64,000 nucleotides of DNA from contig NZ_LR134263.1 in NCBI RefSeq assembly GCF_900636325.1, positions 744,001 to 808,000 on the forward strand. The letters are read 5' to 3'. This DNA comes from Staphylococcus delphini (GTDB lineage Bacteria; Bacillota; Bacilli; Staphylococcales; Staphylococcaceae). Made by a program: the position numbers and the translations under genes. Positions within the stretch are counted from its first letter, which is position 1. The number at the start of each line of letters is the position of its first letter. Under the pieces are notes generated by a model. The model did not search any database, was not told the DNA's origin, and worked only from the letters and a program-made list of their open reading frames with translations. Shown piece by piece: positions 34,957 through 48,836 of this stretch.

Positions 34957-35637
34957 ATGGCAAAAAGTGCTACAAAGAAAAAAACGACGTTAGAAACATT
35001 TAAAGAAATGAGCCCGTTGTCATTTGGAGAAGAAGTTGGTAATAGCGTCTCGCACGGTGTCGCAGCATTCATCATGTTGTTAGTGTTGCCTTATGCGGCT
35101 GTATACAGTTATGCCCATCACGGCGTATTGATGTCTGTCAGTGTGTCTGTATTTGTCATTAGTATTTTTTTGATGTTCATTTCATCAACGGTTTATCATA
35201 CGATGCAACAAGCGTCTCCTCATAAATATGTGATGCGCATCATTGATCACAGTATGATTTATGTGGCAATCACTGGTACATACACGCCCGTCTCACTTGT
35301 ACTTGTAGGCGGTTGGCTCGGTTGGACCATTATGATCATCCTTTGGGGTACGACGATTTGGGGGATTTTATATAAAGCCATTGCAACGAAAGTGAATCCT
35401 AAGTTAAGCTTGATGATTTATCTCATTATGGGATGGGTCGGCGTGATTTACTTACCTATCATCATCAGTCAATCCAAATGGCTATTCTTTATTTTTATTT
35501 TATTGGGCGGTTTAGCTTATACGATAGGAGCATGGTTTTACGCACAAAAAAACAGACCATACTTTCATATGATTTGGCATATATTTATACTCATTGCTTC
35601 ATTATTTCATTTCATAGGTATTTTATATTTTATGTAG
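34957..35637 (+). CDS. Hemolysin III / TrhA-family (PAQR) membrane protein
   Basis: 226 residues from ATG 34957 (RBS GAGGTAATG), seven membrane helices. The conserved PAQR metal-site residues are visible: Glu and His in GEEVGNSVSHGVAAF, SSTVYHTMQ, DHSMIYVAITGTYTP, and HMIWHIFILIASLFHF. In other bacteria the family has been linked to membrane fluidity and lipid homeostasis rather than to real haemolysis. It starts 11 bases after the uridylyltransferase gene ends, so the two are co-transcribed. Confidence 0.87.
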   Translation: MAKSATKKKTTLETFKEMSPLSFGEEVGNSVSHGVAAFIMLLVLPYAAVYSYAHHGVLMSVSVSVFVISIFLMFISSTVYHTMQQASPHKYVMRIIDHSMIYVAITGTYTPVSLVLVGGWLGWTIMIILWGTTIWGILYKAIATKVNPKLSLMIYLIMGWVGVIYLPIIISQSKWLFFIFILLGGLAYTIGAWFYAQKNRPYFHMIWHIFILIASLFHFIGILYFM

Positions 35638-35649
35638 GTGGGTGTTTGG

Positions 35650-35850
35650 ATGAAGCCGCATTATAAGCTATTCATGTTTGCGCTAACGGTTTTACTTTTA
35701 TTTCAAGTATATTTCGCATATTATTACTTGTTGGGAGAAGGGGCGTTAACCGCATCGCCACTTCTAGGTTTAGTATCATTAGGCTTAGGTATCGTGATTG
35801 TCATTATCATGATTTCTGTACACCGGCAACATAAAAAGAACATTAAATAA
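35650..35850 (+). CDS. Small two-helix membrane protein
   Basis: 66 residues from ATG 35650, preceded by GTAGGTGGGTG. Two hydrophobic segments (LFMFALTVLLLFQVYFAYYY and PLLGLVSLGLGIVIVIIM) and a basic C-terminus (HRQHKKNIK). It starts 12 bases after the hemolysin III gene and before a terminator, so it closes that operon. I do not recognise a family with a known role. Confidence 0.65.
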   Translation: MKPHYKLFMFALTVLLLFQVYFAYYYLLGEGALTASPLLGLVSLGLGIVIVIIMISVHRQHKKNIK

Positions 35851-35857
35851 CCGTAGA

Positions 35858-35922
35858 AAGAGACTGTTCCGAGACGTCAATCGTTCATGTAGCGAGGATT
35901 GATGACACCATAACAGTCTCTT
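35858..35922 (+). terminator. Terminator after the uridylyltransferase-hemolysin III operon
   Basis: A long hairpin has an outer stem AAGAGACTGTT/AACAGTCTCTT and an inner stem GTCAATC/GATTGAT. The T tail is weak (ATCTTTAT). Confidence 0.65.
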
Positions 35923-36320
35923 ATCTTTATATGAATCGTTCTGATCATTCGATGTACTATAACCATATCGGACACATGTTTAAAAATGACTATTGCATAC
36001 ATAAAGTTTGATTTTATTGCTTATCAAATTCACAATAAGTAGAGATAATGAAAATGAACGGTGTTAAACTTTACATAAAAGCAAGCTGATAGATGTTTGT
36101 AAAATGAGGTGTGATGGACGAACGCGTGAGTCTTGTGCTTCGGATAGATGTGAACGGTCTCTGTATTGAAAGATGAGAGCGTTTGAAAGCATCTTTTTTC
36201 ATTTTCAGTTGAGTTAAACTTTTTAATTGGGCAGAGGTGATTAAACTACGATATTAAAATAGGTTTACTTCACAAACCTTATGTCCGCGACAACAAGTAT
36301 TTATGGAAAGGTAGAAAAGT
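35923..36320. other. Intergenic region before sdrM
   Basis: I see no gene. The region is AT-rich and probably holds the promoter of the efflux operon; a weak RBS GGAAAGGTAG precedes ATG 36321. Confidence 0.5.
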
Positions 36321-37664
36321 ATGAATTTAAAGCGAGTTAGTATCATTTGCTCACTAGTCTTAATCATGTTTATGGCAGCTATCGAAACGTCGATTGTGTC
36401 GTTAGCGTTACCGACGATGCGTGCTGACCTACATGCAACACAACCCATTTCACTCGTATTTACAGTGTATTTTGTAGGGATTGTGTTATCTATTTCTATT
36501 TTAAGTGAGTTAATGTCACGGATTAAAATCATCTACGTGACGATGTTAGGATTAATTTTATTTTTAGTCGGTAGTCTTTTATCGGGGATGAGTTCCCAGT
36601 TTGAAATGCTCGTGTTTGCCCGCTTACTTCAAGGTGTTGGTGCAGGGGTAAACATGTCATTAGCACAAATCGTACCAAAACTCGCATTTGAGATTCCGTT
36701 TCGTTATAAAGTGATGGGGATTATCGGCAGTGTATGGGGAATTTCGAGTATTCTCGGACCATTTCTCGGTGGTTTTATTTTAAAAGTTTCTTCATGGCAT
36801 TGGCTATTTTACATTAATATTCCTATTGCTGTCATCGTGATGGTGCTTGTGTTAACGTCATATCATTTTGAAAGTGAGTCCACGTCTAAACATAAAGTCG
36901 ATTTTGTCGGCATGGGCTTATTTTATGTGTTACTCGCATTACTCATGGCGAGTGTGCTCATCACAGGTCATATTTGGATGAATATCGTATGCTTTATTTT
37001 ATTTGTCATCCTTTTTGGTGTCATGATCAAGCGTTCGGAAAAAGTGTCATTATCCTTTATCCCAACGAAAGAATTTGGCTCTAAAGTGCGCTTAGCATTT
37101 TTCACTGACTTTTTCATTGCAGTGACGTTAATTGGCTTTAATGTTTTTATTCCATCTTATTTACAAGATCATTTAGGTTTAAGCCCTTTGCAAAGTGGAC
37201 TCATCATTTTTCCACTGTCAATCGGCTGGTTGTTAATTAACTTCACTTTAGAAAAAATTGAAGCGAATCGTACTGTTCGAGGTTTATATTTGCTCGCAAT
37301 AGGTATTTTAATTGTAGGAAGTATCAGTGTATTGATTGGTGCATTTCACCCTATCGTTGTTGCAGTGACATTGTTCTTCTTAGGTATGAGTTTTGGGACA
37401 GCTTATACGAAAGATAGTGTGATGGTGCAAGAAGAAACATCGCCGGAAAGTATGAAAAAGATGATGTCACTCTTTACACTGACTCGTAATATGGGGAATT
37501 CGATTGGTTCAGCAATTATTGGCTACATTTATGCGATGGATGTAGTTATCTTTAAAACGAGCATCCAAAATGTTATGGTATTTTGTATCATCGTATTAGC
37601 AGGTTTATGGATAGTTTGGTTTACACGTAAAGATAAAAGTTTACGTACAGTTTCTGAAAAATAA
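36321..37664 (+). CDS. sdrM: Multidrug efflux MFS transporter SdrM
   Basis: A 447-residue MFS protein of the DHA2 (EmrB/QacA-like) type, with about 14 hydrophobic segments. Motif C-like GSVWGISSILGPFLGGFIL and the helix-1 sequence MFMAAIETSIVSLALPTM fit this family. In S. aureus SdrM exports norfloxacin and ethidium-type compounds with H+ or Na+. The order sdrM-sepA-lmrS, with matching sizes, supports the name. Substrates here are inferred from homology. Confidence 0.8.
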   Translation: MNLKRVSIICSLVLIMFMAAIETSIVSLALPTMRADLHATQPISLVFTVYFVGIVLSISILSELMSRIKIIYVTMLGLILFLVGSLLSGMSSQFEMLVFARLLQGVGAGVNMSLAQIVPKLAFEIPFRYKVMGIIGSVWGISSILGPFLGGFILKVSSWHWLFYINIPIAVIVMVLVLTSYHFESESTSKHKVDFVGMGLFYVLLALLMASVLITGHIWMNIVCFILFVILFGVMIKRSEKVSLSFIPTKEFGSKVRLAFFTDFFIAVTLIGFNVFIPSYLQDHLGLSPLQSGLIIFPLSIGWLLINFTLEKIEANRTVRGLYLLAIGILIVGSISVLIGAFHPIVVAVTLFFLGMSFGTAYTKDSVMVQEETSPESMKKMMSLFTLTRNMGNSIGSAIIGYIYAMDVVIFKTSIQNVMVFCIIVLAGLWIVWFTRKDKSLRTVSEK

Positions 37665-37689
37665 TTAAAGATATGGGGAGGTTTGATTG

Positions 37690-38151
37690 GTGAAAGGAAA
37701 GTTTAATTTGTTTAACTTTGTCACTTTGTTAATCATCCTCTCCATTTTTGTCATTTCTGGGGCTATCTTTTTAACGTTACTCGGTTTTGGCTTATTCGGC
37801 TTAAGTCGTTTACTGATTTACTTTCGCCTTGGCATGTTTACTTATAATGAAGGATTTTATGACAATTTAATTTATTACGGCAGCTATATTATCCTCGGTT
37901 ACTTTGTGATTTTTGGTGTCGAGTATTTGATGGACTGGCTCCAAAAGAAATTATATCCGAACCCTTACCTCGAGGGCTTCACATTTCATTTGATTTCGTA
38001 TGCGATGATGATTACGATGTTTTATTTTGTGATTCATATTCATTATCAATATATTCAAATCGACTATTGGGTATTGATGTTAATCATCGCGTTTCTCTAC
38101 GTTTGTAAAGAAGTGTTTTATCCGGATGCTGAGGATTTGAATCGAAAATAA
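37690..38151 (+). CDS. sepA: Membrane protein SepA
   Basis: 153 residues from GTG 37690 (RBS GGGGAGGTTTG). Four hydrophobic segments ([66 protein letters not shown]) and a charged C-terminus. S. aureus SepA was reported to give resistance to antiseptic dyes, but it has no known transporter fold and may work with the neighbouring MFS pumps. It lies between sdrM and lmrS on the same strand. Confidence 0.8.
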   Translation: MKGKFNLFNFVTLLIILSIFVISGAIFLTLLGFGLFGLSRLLIYFRLGMFTYNEGFYDNLIYYGSYIILGYFVIFGVEYLMDWLQKKLYPNPYLEGFTFHLISYAMMITMFYFVIHIHYQYIQIDYWVLMLIIAFLYVCKEVFYPDAEDLNRK

Positions 38152-38256
38152 GAGGTGTCATGGCGCAATTTTAAAGAGAAATCAAAAACTTTGCCAAGCT
38201 AACTTTTTAGTCGTAAAATAAAGCATTGGTATAGAAATGTAAGAGGAGGAAAGTGT

Positions 38257-39678
38257 ATGCACAAAGGTGTTCATGTAGATAAAACACAAAGAAATATCAT
38301 CGTTGCTGTTATTTTGATCAGTGCCTTTATTGCAATTTTAAACCAAACATTATTGAATACTGCACTTCCTAGTATTATGAGAGGTCTGGATATTCACGAA
38401 AGTACTTCTCAATGGTTAGTTACAGGATTTATGTTAGTGAATGGTATTATGATTCCGTTAACGGCATACTTAATGGATAGAGTACCTACTAGAACATTGT
38501 ATTTAACAGCGATGGGTACTTTTGTTGTCGGTTCTATCACAGCTGCGTTAGCGCCGTCATTCCCAATATTGATGACTGCACGTGTCATTCAAGCGATGGG
38601 GGCAGGTGTGATTATGCCGCTCAGTCAGTTTACGTTATTTACGTTATTCCCCAAAAATCAACGGGGATTCGCGATGGGGTTATCAGGACTTGTCATTCAG
38701 TTCGCTCCAGCCATTGGACCTACATTGTCAGGGATACTCGTTGACAATTATTCATGGCGTGCCCCGTTATTCGTTGTCGTTGTTGTTTCGATTACAGGTT
38801 TAATTTTCGGTTGGCGTTATATGCGTAACTTTAGTGATACAAAAGAGGTTGTCCTCGATAAAGCATCTGTTGTCCTCTCGACACTCGGTTTCGGTATTAT
38901 GTTGTACGGCTTTAGTATTGCAGGTACGCGTGGGTTCGATGATTTAATCGTATTAGTAAGTTTAATTGTTGGTATTGTTATTGTAGCTTTATTCATTACC
39001 CGTCAATTACGTATTGACAACCCTATACTCAGATTATCTGCTTTTCGTACGAGAACATTCACATTGACGTCCATTTCATCTATGATCGTCTTTACATCAA
39101 TGGTCGGTCCAGCACTATTAATTCCGATATATATTCAAAATTCACTCGGTCTGTCAGCATTTTTATCAGGGCTCGTTGTACTACCTGGTGCAGTCATTAA
39201 CGGCGTTATGTCAGTCGTCAACGGTCGTTTATACGATAAATTAGGTGCGAGAGTACTTGTCATTCCAGGATTTGCATTACTCTTAATTACGACATTGATG
39301 ATGGCTCAATTGACGGCACATACATCTTATACGTATGTCATCATCGTCTTTACAATTCGTCTATTCTCAGTATCGTTATTGATGATGCCACTCAACACAG
39401 CCGGAATTAACGCATTACCGAATGATATGGTGTCACATGGTACAGCAATTATGAATACGCTACGAACAATTTCAGGATCAATGGGTACGGCATTGATGGT
39501 TACATTAATGAGCTTAGGCGCAGGTCTTTATCAACCAGATGCGTCTGTATCCAAATCAATGATCCAACGTGAAGCAATGGCACACGGTGTCGATTTAGCA
39601 TTTTACGTTACTTCAGGCTTCTTATTAATCGGGTTTATTATCAGCTTCTTTATTTACGATAGAGGGAAAAAAGAGTGA
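38257..39678 (+). CDS. lmrS: Multidrug efflux MFS transporter LmrS
   Basis: A 473-residue DHA2-family MFS pump with 14 membrane segments. Visible motifs: AILNQTLLNTALPSIMRGL in helix 1 (the DHA2 'NTALP' pattern), AYLMDRVPTRTLYL in the 2-3 loop, and VIQFAPAIGPTLSGILVD, the antiporter motif C. S. aureus LmrS exports linezolid, chloramphenicol, erythromycin and other drugs by proton antiport. RBS AGGAGGAAAG precedes ATG 38257. A terminator follows. Confidence 0.82.
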   Translation: MHKGVHVDKTQRNIIVAVILISAFIAILNQTLLNTALPSIMRGLDIHESTSQWLVTGFMLVNGIMIPLTAYLMDRVPTRTLYLTAMGTFVVGSITAALAPSFPILMTARVIQAMGAGVIMPLSQFTLFTLFPKNQRGFAMGLSGLVIQFAPAIGPTLSGILVDNYSWRAPLFVVVVVSITGLIFGWRYMRNFSDTKEVVLDKASVVLSTLGFGIMLYGFSIAGTRGFDDLIVLVSLIVGIVIVALFITRQLRIDNPILRLSAFRTRTFTLTSISSMIVFTSMVGPALLIPIYIQNSLGLSAFLSGLVVLPGAVINGVMSVVNGRLYDKLGARVLVIPGFALLLITTLMMAQLTAHTSYTYVIIVFTIRLFSVSLLMMPLNTAGINALPNDMVSHGTAIMNTLRTISGSMGTALMVTLMSLGAGLYQPDASVSKSMIQREAMAHGVDLAFYVTSGFLLIGFIISFFIYDRGKKE

Positions 39679-39723
39679 GGCAATAAACGCCACGCCGTAC
39701 GATAATGAAATGATAAAAGATGA

Positions 39724-39760
39724 AACATCAAACAGCATGACGTTGTTTGATGTTTTTTTA
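39724..39760 (+). terminator. Terminator after lmrS
   Basis: The stem ACATCAAACA/TTGTTTGATGT is followed by TTTTTTT. Confidence 0.85.
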
Positions 39761-40016
39761 TGCATCAATAGAAGCGACGTGAATCAATAAACAGTGAAGC
39801 AGGTAGAATTCATGTTTGAAATGAAGTAGAAATGATGGTGAGGAAGCGAACCAAAATAAAGTGAATGAGCATCATGCCACACTTGTATATGTAAAAGTGA
39901 TGAACTGATGAGTGAGACACGCAATTTTTATAGATAGGTGGAGTTTTTACCTTATGCAACAGTGTAAAAGTTTGTTAAAATGAGGAATAAAGCGTATACA
40001 AAAGGAGATGTCGGAA

Positions 40017-41081
40017 GTGTTAACAGTCGAACAGGTGAAACAACTTATTGGAGAAATTAACGATCCAATTATTAATGTACCTCTTAAAGAAACTGAAGGG
40101 GTTGTAGAGGTGACCATCAAAGAAGAAAAAGCACATGTTAGCGTTAAAGTTGCGATGGCCCAATTGGGGGGACAACCACAACTTGAATTACAAATGGCAA
40201 TTGTGGAAAAACTAAAAGAAAATGGTGCGAAAACGGTAGGCATTCGTTTTGAAGCTCTCCCTGAAGAAAAAGTTAAACAATATGCAGGAGTGCAACAACA
40301 AGAAGAACAAACGATTGAAGGTGCGCTAGCGAAAGGGAATCACTTAGAATTTATTGCTATTGCTTCAGGTAAAGGTGGCGTTGGGAAATCAACAGTCGCA
40401 GTCAATTTAGCAGTCGCATTAGCACGTGAGGGGAAACGCGTCGGCTTAATTGATGCGGATATTTACGGATTCAGTGTACCGGACATGATGGGAATTGATG
40501 AAAAGCCGGGTATCGAAGGTAAAACAGTCATCCCTGTTGAACGTCACGGTGTTAAAGTAATTTCAATGGCATTCTTTGTTGAAGAGAACGCCCCTGTGAT
40601 TTGGCGTGGCCCGATGTTAGGTAAAATGTTGACGAACTTTTTTACTGAAGTGAAATGGGGAGACTTAGATTACTTACTATTAGATTTACCGCCAGGCACA
40701 GGAGATGTAGCACTCGATGTACATACGATGTTGCCATCAAGTAAAGAAATTATCGTAACAACACCACATCCAACAGCCGCATTTGTAGCAGCCCGTGCTG
40801 GTGCAATGGCGAAACATACGGATCATTCGATTTTAGGTGTCATCGAGAACATGTCTTATTTTGAAAGTAAAGAAACAGGGAACAAAGAATACATTTTCGG
40901 TAAAGGTGGCGGACAAAAACTTGCTGATGAATTACAAAGTGAGTTGCTTGGTCAATTGCCATTAGAGCAACCGTCTTGGAAACCGGTAGACTTTTCACCT
41001 TCTATATATCAACCAGAAGATCGTTTAGGACAGATTTATAAAGACATCGCTCAGAAAATCATTGTTAAAACAAATCAATAA
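40017..41081 (+). CDS. Mrp/NBP35-family P-loop ATPase (ApbC-like), cysteine-free
   Basis: 354 residues from GTG 40017 (RBS AAAGGAG, 9 bases); ATG 40008 abuts that RBS. An N-terminal MIP18/DUF59 domain (about 1-85) is followed by the deviant Walker A motif SGKGGVGKSTVAVNLAVALA, then LIDADIYGFSVPDMMG and LLLDLPPGTGDVAL. In many homologues a CxxC pair near the C-terminus holds an Fe-S cluster for transfer; here that place reads NMSYFESKETGNKEY and the whole protein has no cysteine. It may be a regulator like B. subtilis SalA or bind clusters in some other way. Confidence 0.85.
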   Translation: MLTVEQVKQLIGEINDPIINVPLKETEGVVEVTIKEEKAHVSVKVAMAQLGGQPQLELQMAIVEKLKENGAKTVGIRFEALPEEKVKQYAGVQQQEEQTIEGALAKGNHLEFIAIASGKGGVGKSTVAVNLAVALAREGKRVGLIDADIYGFSVPDMMGIDEKPGIEGKTVIPVERHGVKVISMAFFVEENAPVIWRGPMLGKMLTNFFTEVKWGDLDYLLLDLPPGTGDVALDVHTMLPSSKEIIVTTPHPTAAFVAARAGAMAKHTDHSILGVIENMSYFESKETGNKEYIFGKGGGQKLADELQSELLGQLPLEQPSWKPVDFSPSIYQPEDRLGQIYKDIAQKIIVKTNQ

Positions 41082-41088
41082 CGATTGT

Positions 41089-41136
41089 AGCCGAGTAGGA
41101 AGTGGGGGGTATGCTTTCTTACTCGGCTTCATTTTA
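41089..41136 (+). terminator. Terminator after the Mrp gene
   Basis: The arms AGCCGAGTAGGAAG and CTTTCTTACTCGGCT pair with minor mismatches, followed by TCATTTTA. Confidence 0.75.
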
Positions 41137-41219
41137 GGGATAATACGAGTTGAAAAGTGGACAGATGAATAGGCGTAATAGCTTGAATTCAATTTCTGTA
41201 AAAAAGTTTAAAAAAGGGG

Positions 41220-41248
41220 TTGCATTTTCAGAACGACCTGTATACAAT
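41220..41248 (+). promoter_or_regulatory. rRNA operon promoter, distal
   Basis: TTGCAT (41220-41225), 17 bases, TACAAT (41243-41248). Confidence 0.6.
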
Positions 41249-41311
41249 ATATTCTTGTGAGCGAAATAAAGCGCTCGTTTGAAATAAGAAATAAAAAGTT
41301 TAAATTTCTTA

Positions 41312-41340
41312 TTGACAACATATCACAGTGGTGATAAGAT
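41312..41340 (+). promoter_or_regulatory. rRNA operon promoter, proximal
   Basis: TTGACA (41312-41317), 17 bases, TAAGAT (41335-41340). Tandem promoters are usual for rRNA operons; the leader of about 260 bases to the 16S gene is typical for staphylococci. Confidence 0.75.
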
Positions 41341-41608
41341 GTAAAAGTCGTTAAAAACGGCAAACAAATTTAATTCAAAAATATTTGAATGGTGTAAAAT
41401 TTACTATTGCAAATGTTGAGGATTGAGTTTAAAATAATAAAAGTCTTGTTAATTAAGTAAAGATATAGTAAACTTGATTAACAAACGTAATGAACATTGA
41501 AAACTGAATGACAATATGTCAACGTTAATTCCGATAATTTGAGTACTTCAAAAGTACTTTCAAGAGTGATTGACTTAAACAATCAACGAGCTATATCAAG
41601 CTTACTTC

Positions 41609-46628
<5,020 letters not shown>

Positions 46629-46705
46629 ATAATTGTTCATAAGGTAATGCTTGTGATAAATATACTTACTATCTAGTTTTGAATGTATAACATTCTACAA
46701 CTTAA

Positions 46706-46820
46706 TCTGGTGCCAATGGCAAAGAGGTCACACCTGTTCCCATGCCGAACACAGAAGTTAAGCTCTTTAGCGCCGATGGTAGTCGGACTTACGTTCCGCG
46801 AGAGTAGGACGGTGCCAGGT
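46706..46820 (+). rRNA. rrf: 5S ribosomal RNA
   Basis: It begins TCTGGTGCCAATGGCAAAGA and ends GGACGGTGCCAGG. About 115 nt, with the conserved CCGAACACAGAAGTTAAGC. Confidence 0.95.
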
Positions 46821-46829
46821 TAAGATTGA

Positions 46830-46904
46830 TCCACAGTAGCTCAGTGGTAGAGCTATCGGCTGTTAACCGATCGGTCGTAGGTTCGAGTCCTACCTGTGGA
46901 GCCA
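46830..46904 (+). tRNA. tRNA-Asn (anticodon GTT)
   Basis: The acceptor stem TCCACAG/CTGTGGA closes the cloverleaf, with anticodon loop CTGTTAACC, GGTTCGAGTCC in the T arm and an encoded CCA. Confidence 0.95.
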
Positions 46905-46905
46905 T

Positions 46906-46977
46906 GGCCCCTTGGTCAAGCGGTTAAGACACCGCCCTTTCACGGCGGTAACACGGGTTCGAGTCCCGTAGGGGTCA
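46906..46977 (+). tRNA. tRNA-Glu (anticodon TTC)
   Basis: The acceptor stem GGCCCCT/AGGGGTC, anticodon loop CTTTCAC and T arm GGGTTCGAGTCCC. CCA is not encoded. Confidence 0.95.
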
Positions 46978-46986
46978 TTTATATAT

Positions 46987-47062
46987 GGAGAATTAGCTCA
47001 GCTGGGAGAGCATCTGCCTTACAAGCAGAGGGTCGGCGGTTCGATCCCGTCATTCTCCACCA
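46987..47062 (+). tRNA. tRNA-Val (anticodon TAC)
   Basis: The acceptor stem GGAGAAT/ATTCTCC, anticodon loop CTTACAAG and T arm GGTTCGATCCC, with encoded CCA. Confidence 0.95.
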
Positions 47063-47082
47063 TTTTTAATTGCATACATAGC

Positions 47083-47166
47083 GGAGGGGTAGCGAAGTGG
47101 CTAAACGCGGCGGACTGTAAATCCGCTCCTTCGGGTTCGGCAGTTCGAATCTGCCCCCCTCCACCA
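47083..47166 (+). tRNA. tRNA-Tyr (anticodon GTA)
   Basis: The acceptor stem GGAGGGG/CCCCTCC, anticodon loop CTGTAAAT, a long variable arm (CTCCTTCGGGTTCGG region) as in class II tRNAs, and an encoded CCA. Confidence 0.95.
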
Positions 47167-47170
47167 TCGA

Positions 47171-47245
47171 TGGGCTATAGCCAAGCGGTAAGGCAACGGA
47201 CTTTGACTCCGTCACTCGCTGGTTCGAATCCAGCTAGCCCAGCCA
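47171..47245 (+). tRNA. tRNA-Gln (anticodon TTG)
   Basis: The acceptor stem TGGGCTA/TAGCCCA, anticodon loop CTTTGACT and T arm TGGTTCGAATCCA, with encoded CCA. Confidence 0.95.
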
Positions 47246-47248
47246 TAA

Positions 47249-47321
47249 GAGCCATTAGCTCAGTTGGTAGAGCATCTGACTTTTAATCAGAGGGTCAGAG
47301 GTTCGAATCCTCTATGGCTCA
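47249..47321 (+). tRNA. tRNA-Lys (anticodon TTT)
   Basis: The acceptor stem GAGCCAT/ATGGCTC, anticodon loop CTTTTAAT and T arm AGGTTCGAATCCT. CCA is not encoded. Confidence 0.95.
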
Positions 47322-47325
47322 CTTT

Positions 47326-47363
47326 CAAACCTTATTCCAAATGGGATAGGGTTTTTATTTTTG
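47326..47363 (+). terminator. Terminator of the rRNA-tRNA operon
   Basis: The arms AAACCTTATTCC and GGGATAGGGTTT form a hairpin with loop AAAT, followed by TTATTTTT. Confidence 0.8.
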
Positions 47364-47699
47364 TCTTCTGTCGCTTTTGCTATCTTACCATTAGCAGCAC
47401 CGTATCCAACACGCGCATCTCAAACATCGCTCGCCTCCGCACACTTTTTCTAGCAAAATTTAAAATGAATAAAATCTACTGTTTCATTCATGCTCCATCC
47501 TCCAAAACACAGTTCGTAGTTATAAAAATTCATTAAAGCACATATAGTTAAATCTCATACGACTTTTGCGTTTTTACAATGCTTGAATTCAATGGCCTAA
47601 ACAACTATTCTGAAATTGTATGCATATTCAATTGATTTAAAGGGGCAATTGAGCTGCAAACATTGTTAAATGAATCATTAAAAAAAGGGGAGATAACAA
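47364..47699. other. Intergenic region before the arginase gene
   Basis: I see no gene in these 336 bp. A short frame overlapping tRNA-Lys is a shadow. The end holds the RBS of the next gene (AAAAGGGGAG). Confidence 0.55.
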
Positions 47700-48605
47700 A
47701 TGAATAAAATTATAGAACTCATCGGTGCACCCACTACATTTGGGCAGAAGAAACTAGGTGTTGATTTGGGTCCAGATGCGATTCGATATGCAGGTGTGTT
47801 ACCTCGTTTAAAACGTATTGGTCATGAGGTCATTGATGCAGGGAACGTTGAATCGCCACCTGTCGATATTGAGAAGTTTATGTCTCAACAAGAGGGCTTA
47901 CAAAATTATGAGGAAATTCTCACTTTCTCAAAATCATTAAAAGATAAAGTGTCAGAGAGTATTCGACAAGACCATTTTCCAGTGATTTTAGGTGGGGATC
48001 ATTCATTGGCTATTGGTTCGATTTCAGGTGTTGCAGAGCATTACGACGACCTGGGCATCATTTGGTATGACGCACATGGTGATTTGAATGTACCAGAAGA
48101 ATCGCCATCTGGTAATATGCACGGGATGCCATTACGTATATTGGCGGGTGAAGGGGATGAAAAGCTCGTTCAACTTGGCGGCTTTGCACCTAAAGTGAAG
48201 CCGGAAAATATTGTGCTTATCGGTATGCGTGATTTAGATTTTGGTGAACGTGAATATATTAAGAAGCATCAAATTCGTACATATACGATGGCTGATATTG
48301 ATGAGCGGGGCATTCGTTCAGTCATTGAAGAAAGTATCGCATATTTAAAGGATAAGACTGATGGTGTGCATTTATCATTAGATGTCGATGCGTTAGATCC
48401 TAATGAAACGCCGGGGACAGGAACGAAAGTTTTAGGTGGCTTAACGTATCGTGAAAGTCATTATGCATTAGAATTACTCAACCAATCCGATATGATTACG
48501 TCAATGGATATTGTTGAAGTGAATCCACTCTTAGATGTCGAAAATCGCACTGCTCAACAAGCCGTCGCACTGTTAGGTTCGTTCTTTGGCGAAACATTGT
48601 TATAA
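47700..48605 (+). CDS. rocF: Arginase
   Basis: A 301-residue ureohydrolase that splits L-arginine into L-ornithine and urea using two Mn2+. The metal-ligand motifs are visible in order: [12 protein letters not shown] near residue 99, [11 protein letters not shown] near 122, and [18 protein letters not shown] near 226. Length fits the Bacillus-type arginases. Ornithine from it could feed proline synthesis or the staphyloferrin A pathway encoded 20 kb away; the latter link is inference. It stands alone between terminators. Confidence 0.93.
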   Translation: MNKIIELIGAPTTFGQKKLGVDLGPDAIRYAGVLPRLKRIGHEVIDAGNVESPPVDIEKFMSQQEGLQNYEEILTFSKSLKDKVSESIRQDHFPVILGGDHSLAIGSISGVAEHYDDLGIIWYDAHGDLNVPEESPSGNMHGMPLRILAGEGDEKLVQLGGFAPKVKPENIVLIGMRDLDFGEREYIKKHQIRTYTMADIDERGIRSVIEESIAYLKDKTDGVHLSLDVDALDPNETPGTGTKVLGGLTYRESHYALELLNQSDMITSMDIVEVNPLLDVENRTAQQAVALLGSFFGETLL

Positions 48606-48637
48606 ACTATCATTTAAAATATAAGTGTCAAGTATTG

Positions 48638-48678
48638 AAACGAGGTAAGGATCAAATAAGTCATCTTTACCTCGTTTT
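48638..48678 (+). terminator. Terminator after rocF
   Basis: The arms AAACGAGGTAAGGAT and ATCTTTACCTCGTTT pair nearly perfectly, followed by T's. Confidence 0.85.
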
Positions 48679-48771
48679 CGATTTGTTGTTTAGTGGAATT
48701 CCTCCCATTTTACATGAAACGATTGAATACATCGAATCAAATATTTAAATGTGATTTCTTTTTACTCTGAT

Positions 48772-48801
48772 ATGACAAACGCTTATGAACATTGGTATAA
48801 T
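48772..48801 (+). promoter_or_regulatory. Promoter of the cdaA-cdaR-glmM operon
   Basis: ATGACA (48772-48777), 18 bases, TATAAT (48796-48801), about 35 bases before the cdaA start. Confidence 0.6.
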
Positions 48802-48836
48802 AAGGGACATGGGAATAGATTACCGGAGGAGATACT

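Noticed and set aside
47264..47536. A 90-codon frame starting in tRNA-Lys.
   Set aside because: It begins within a tRNA gene and crosses the operon terminator, with no RBS.
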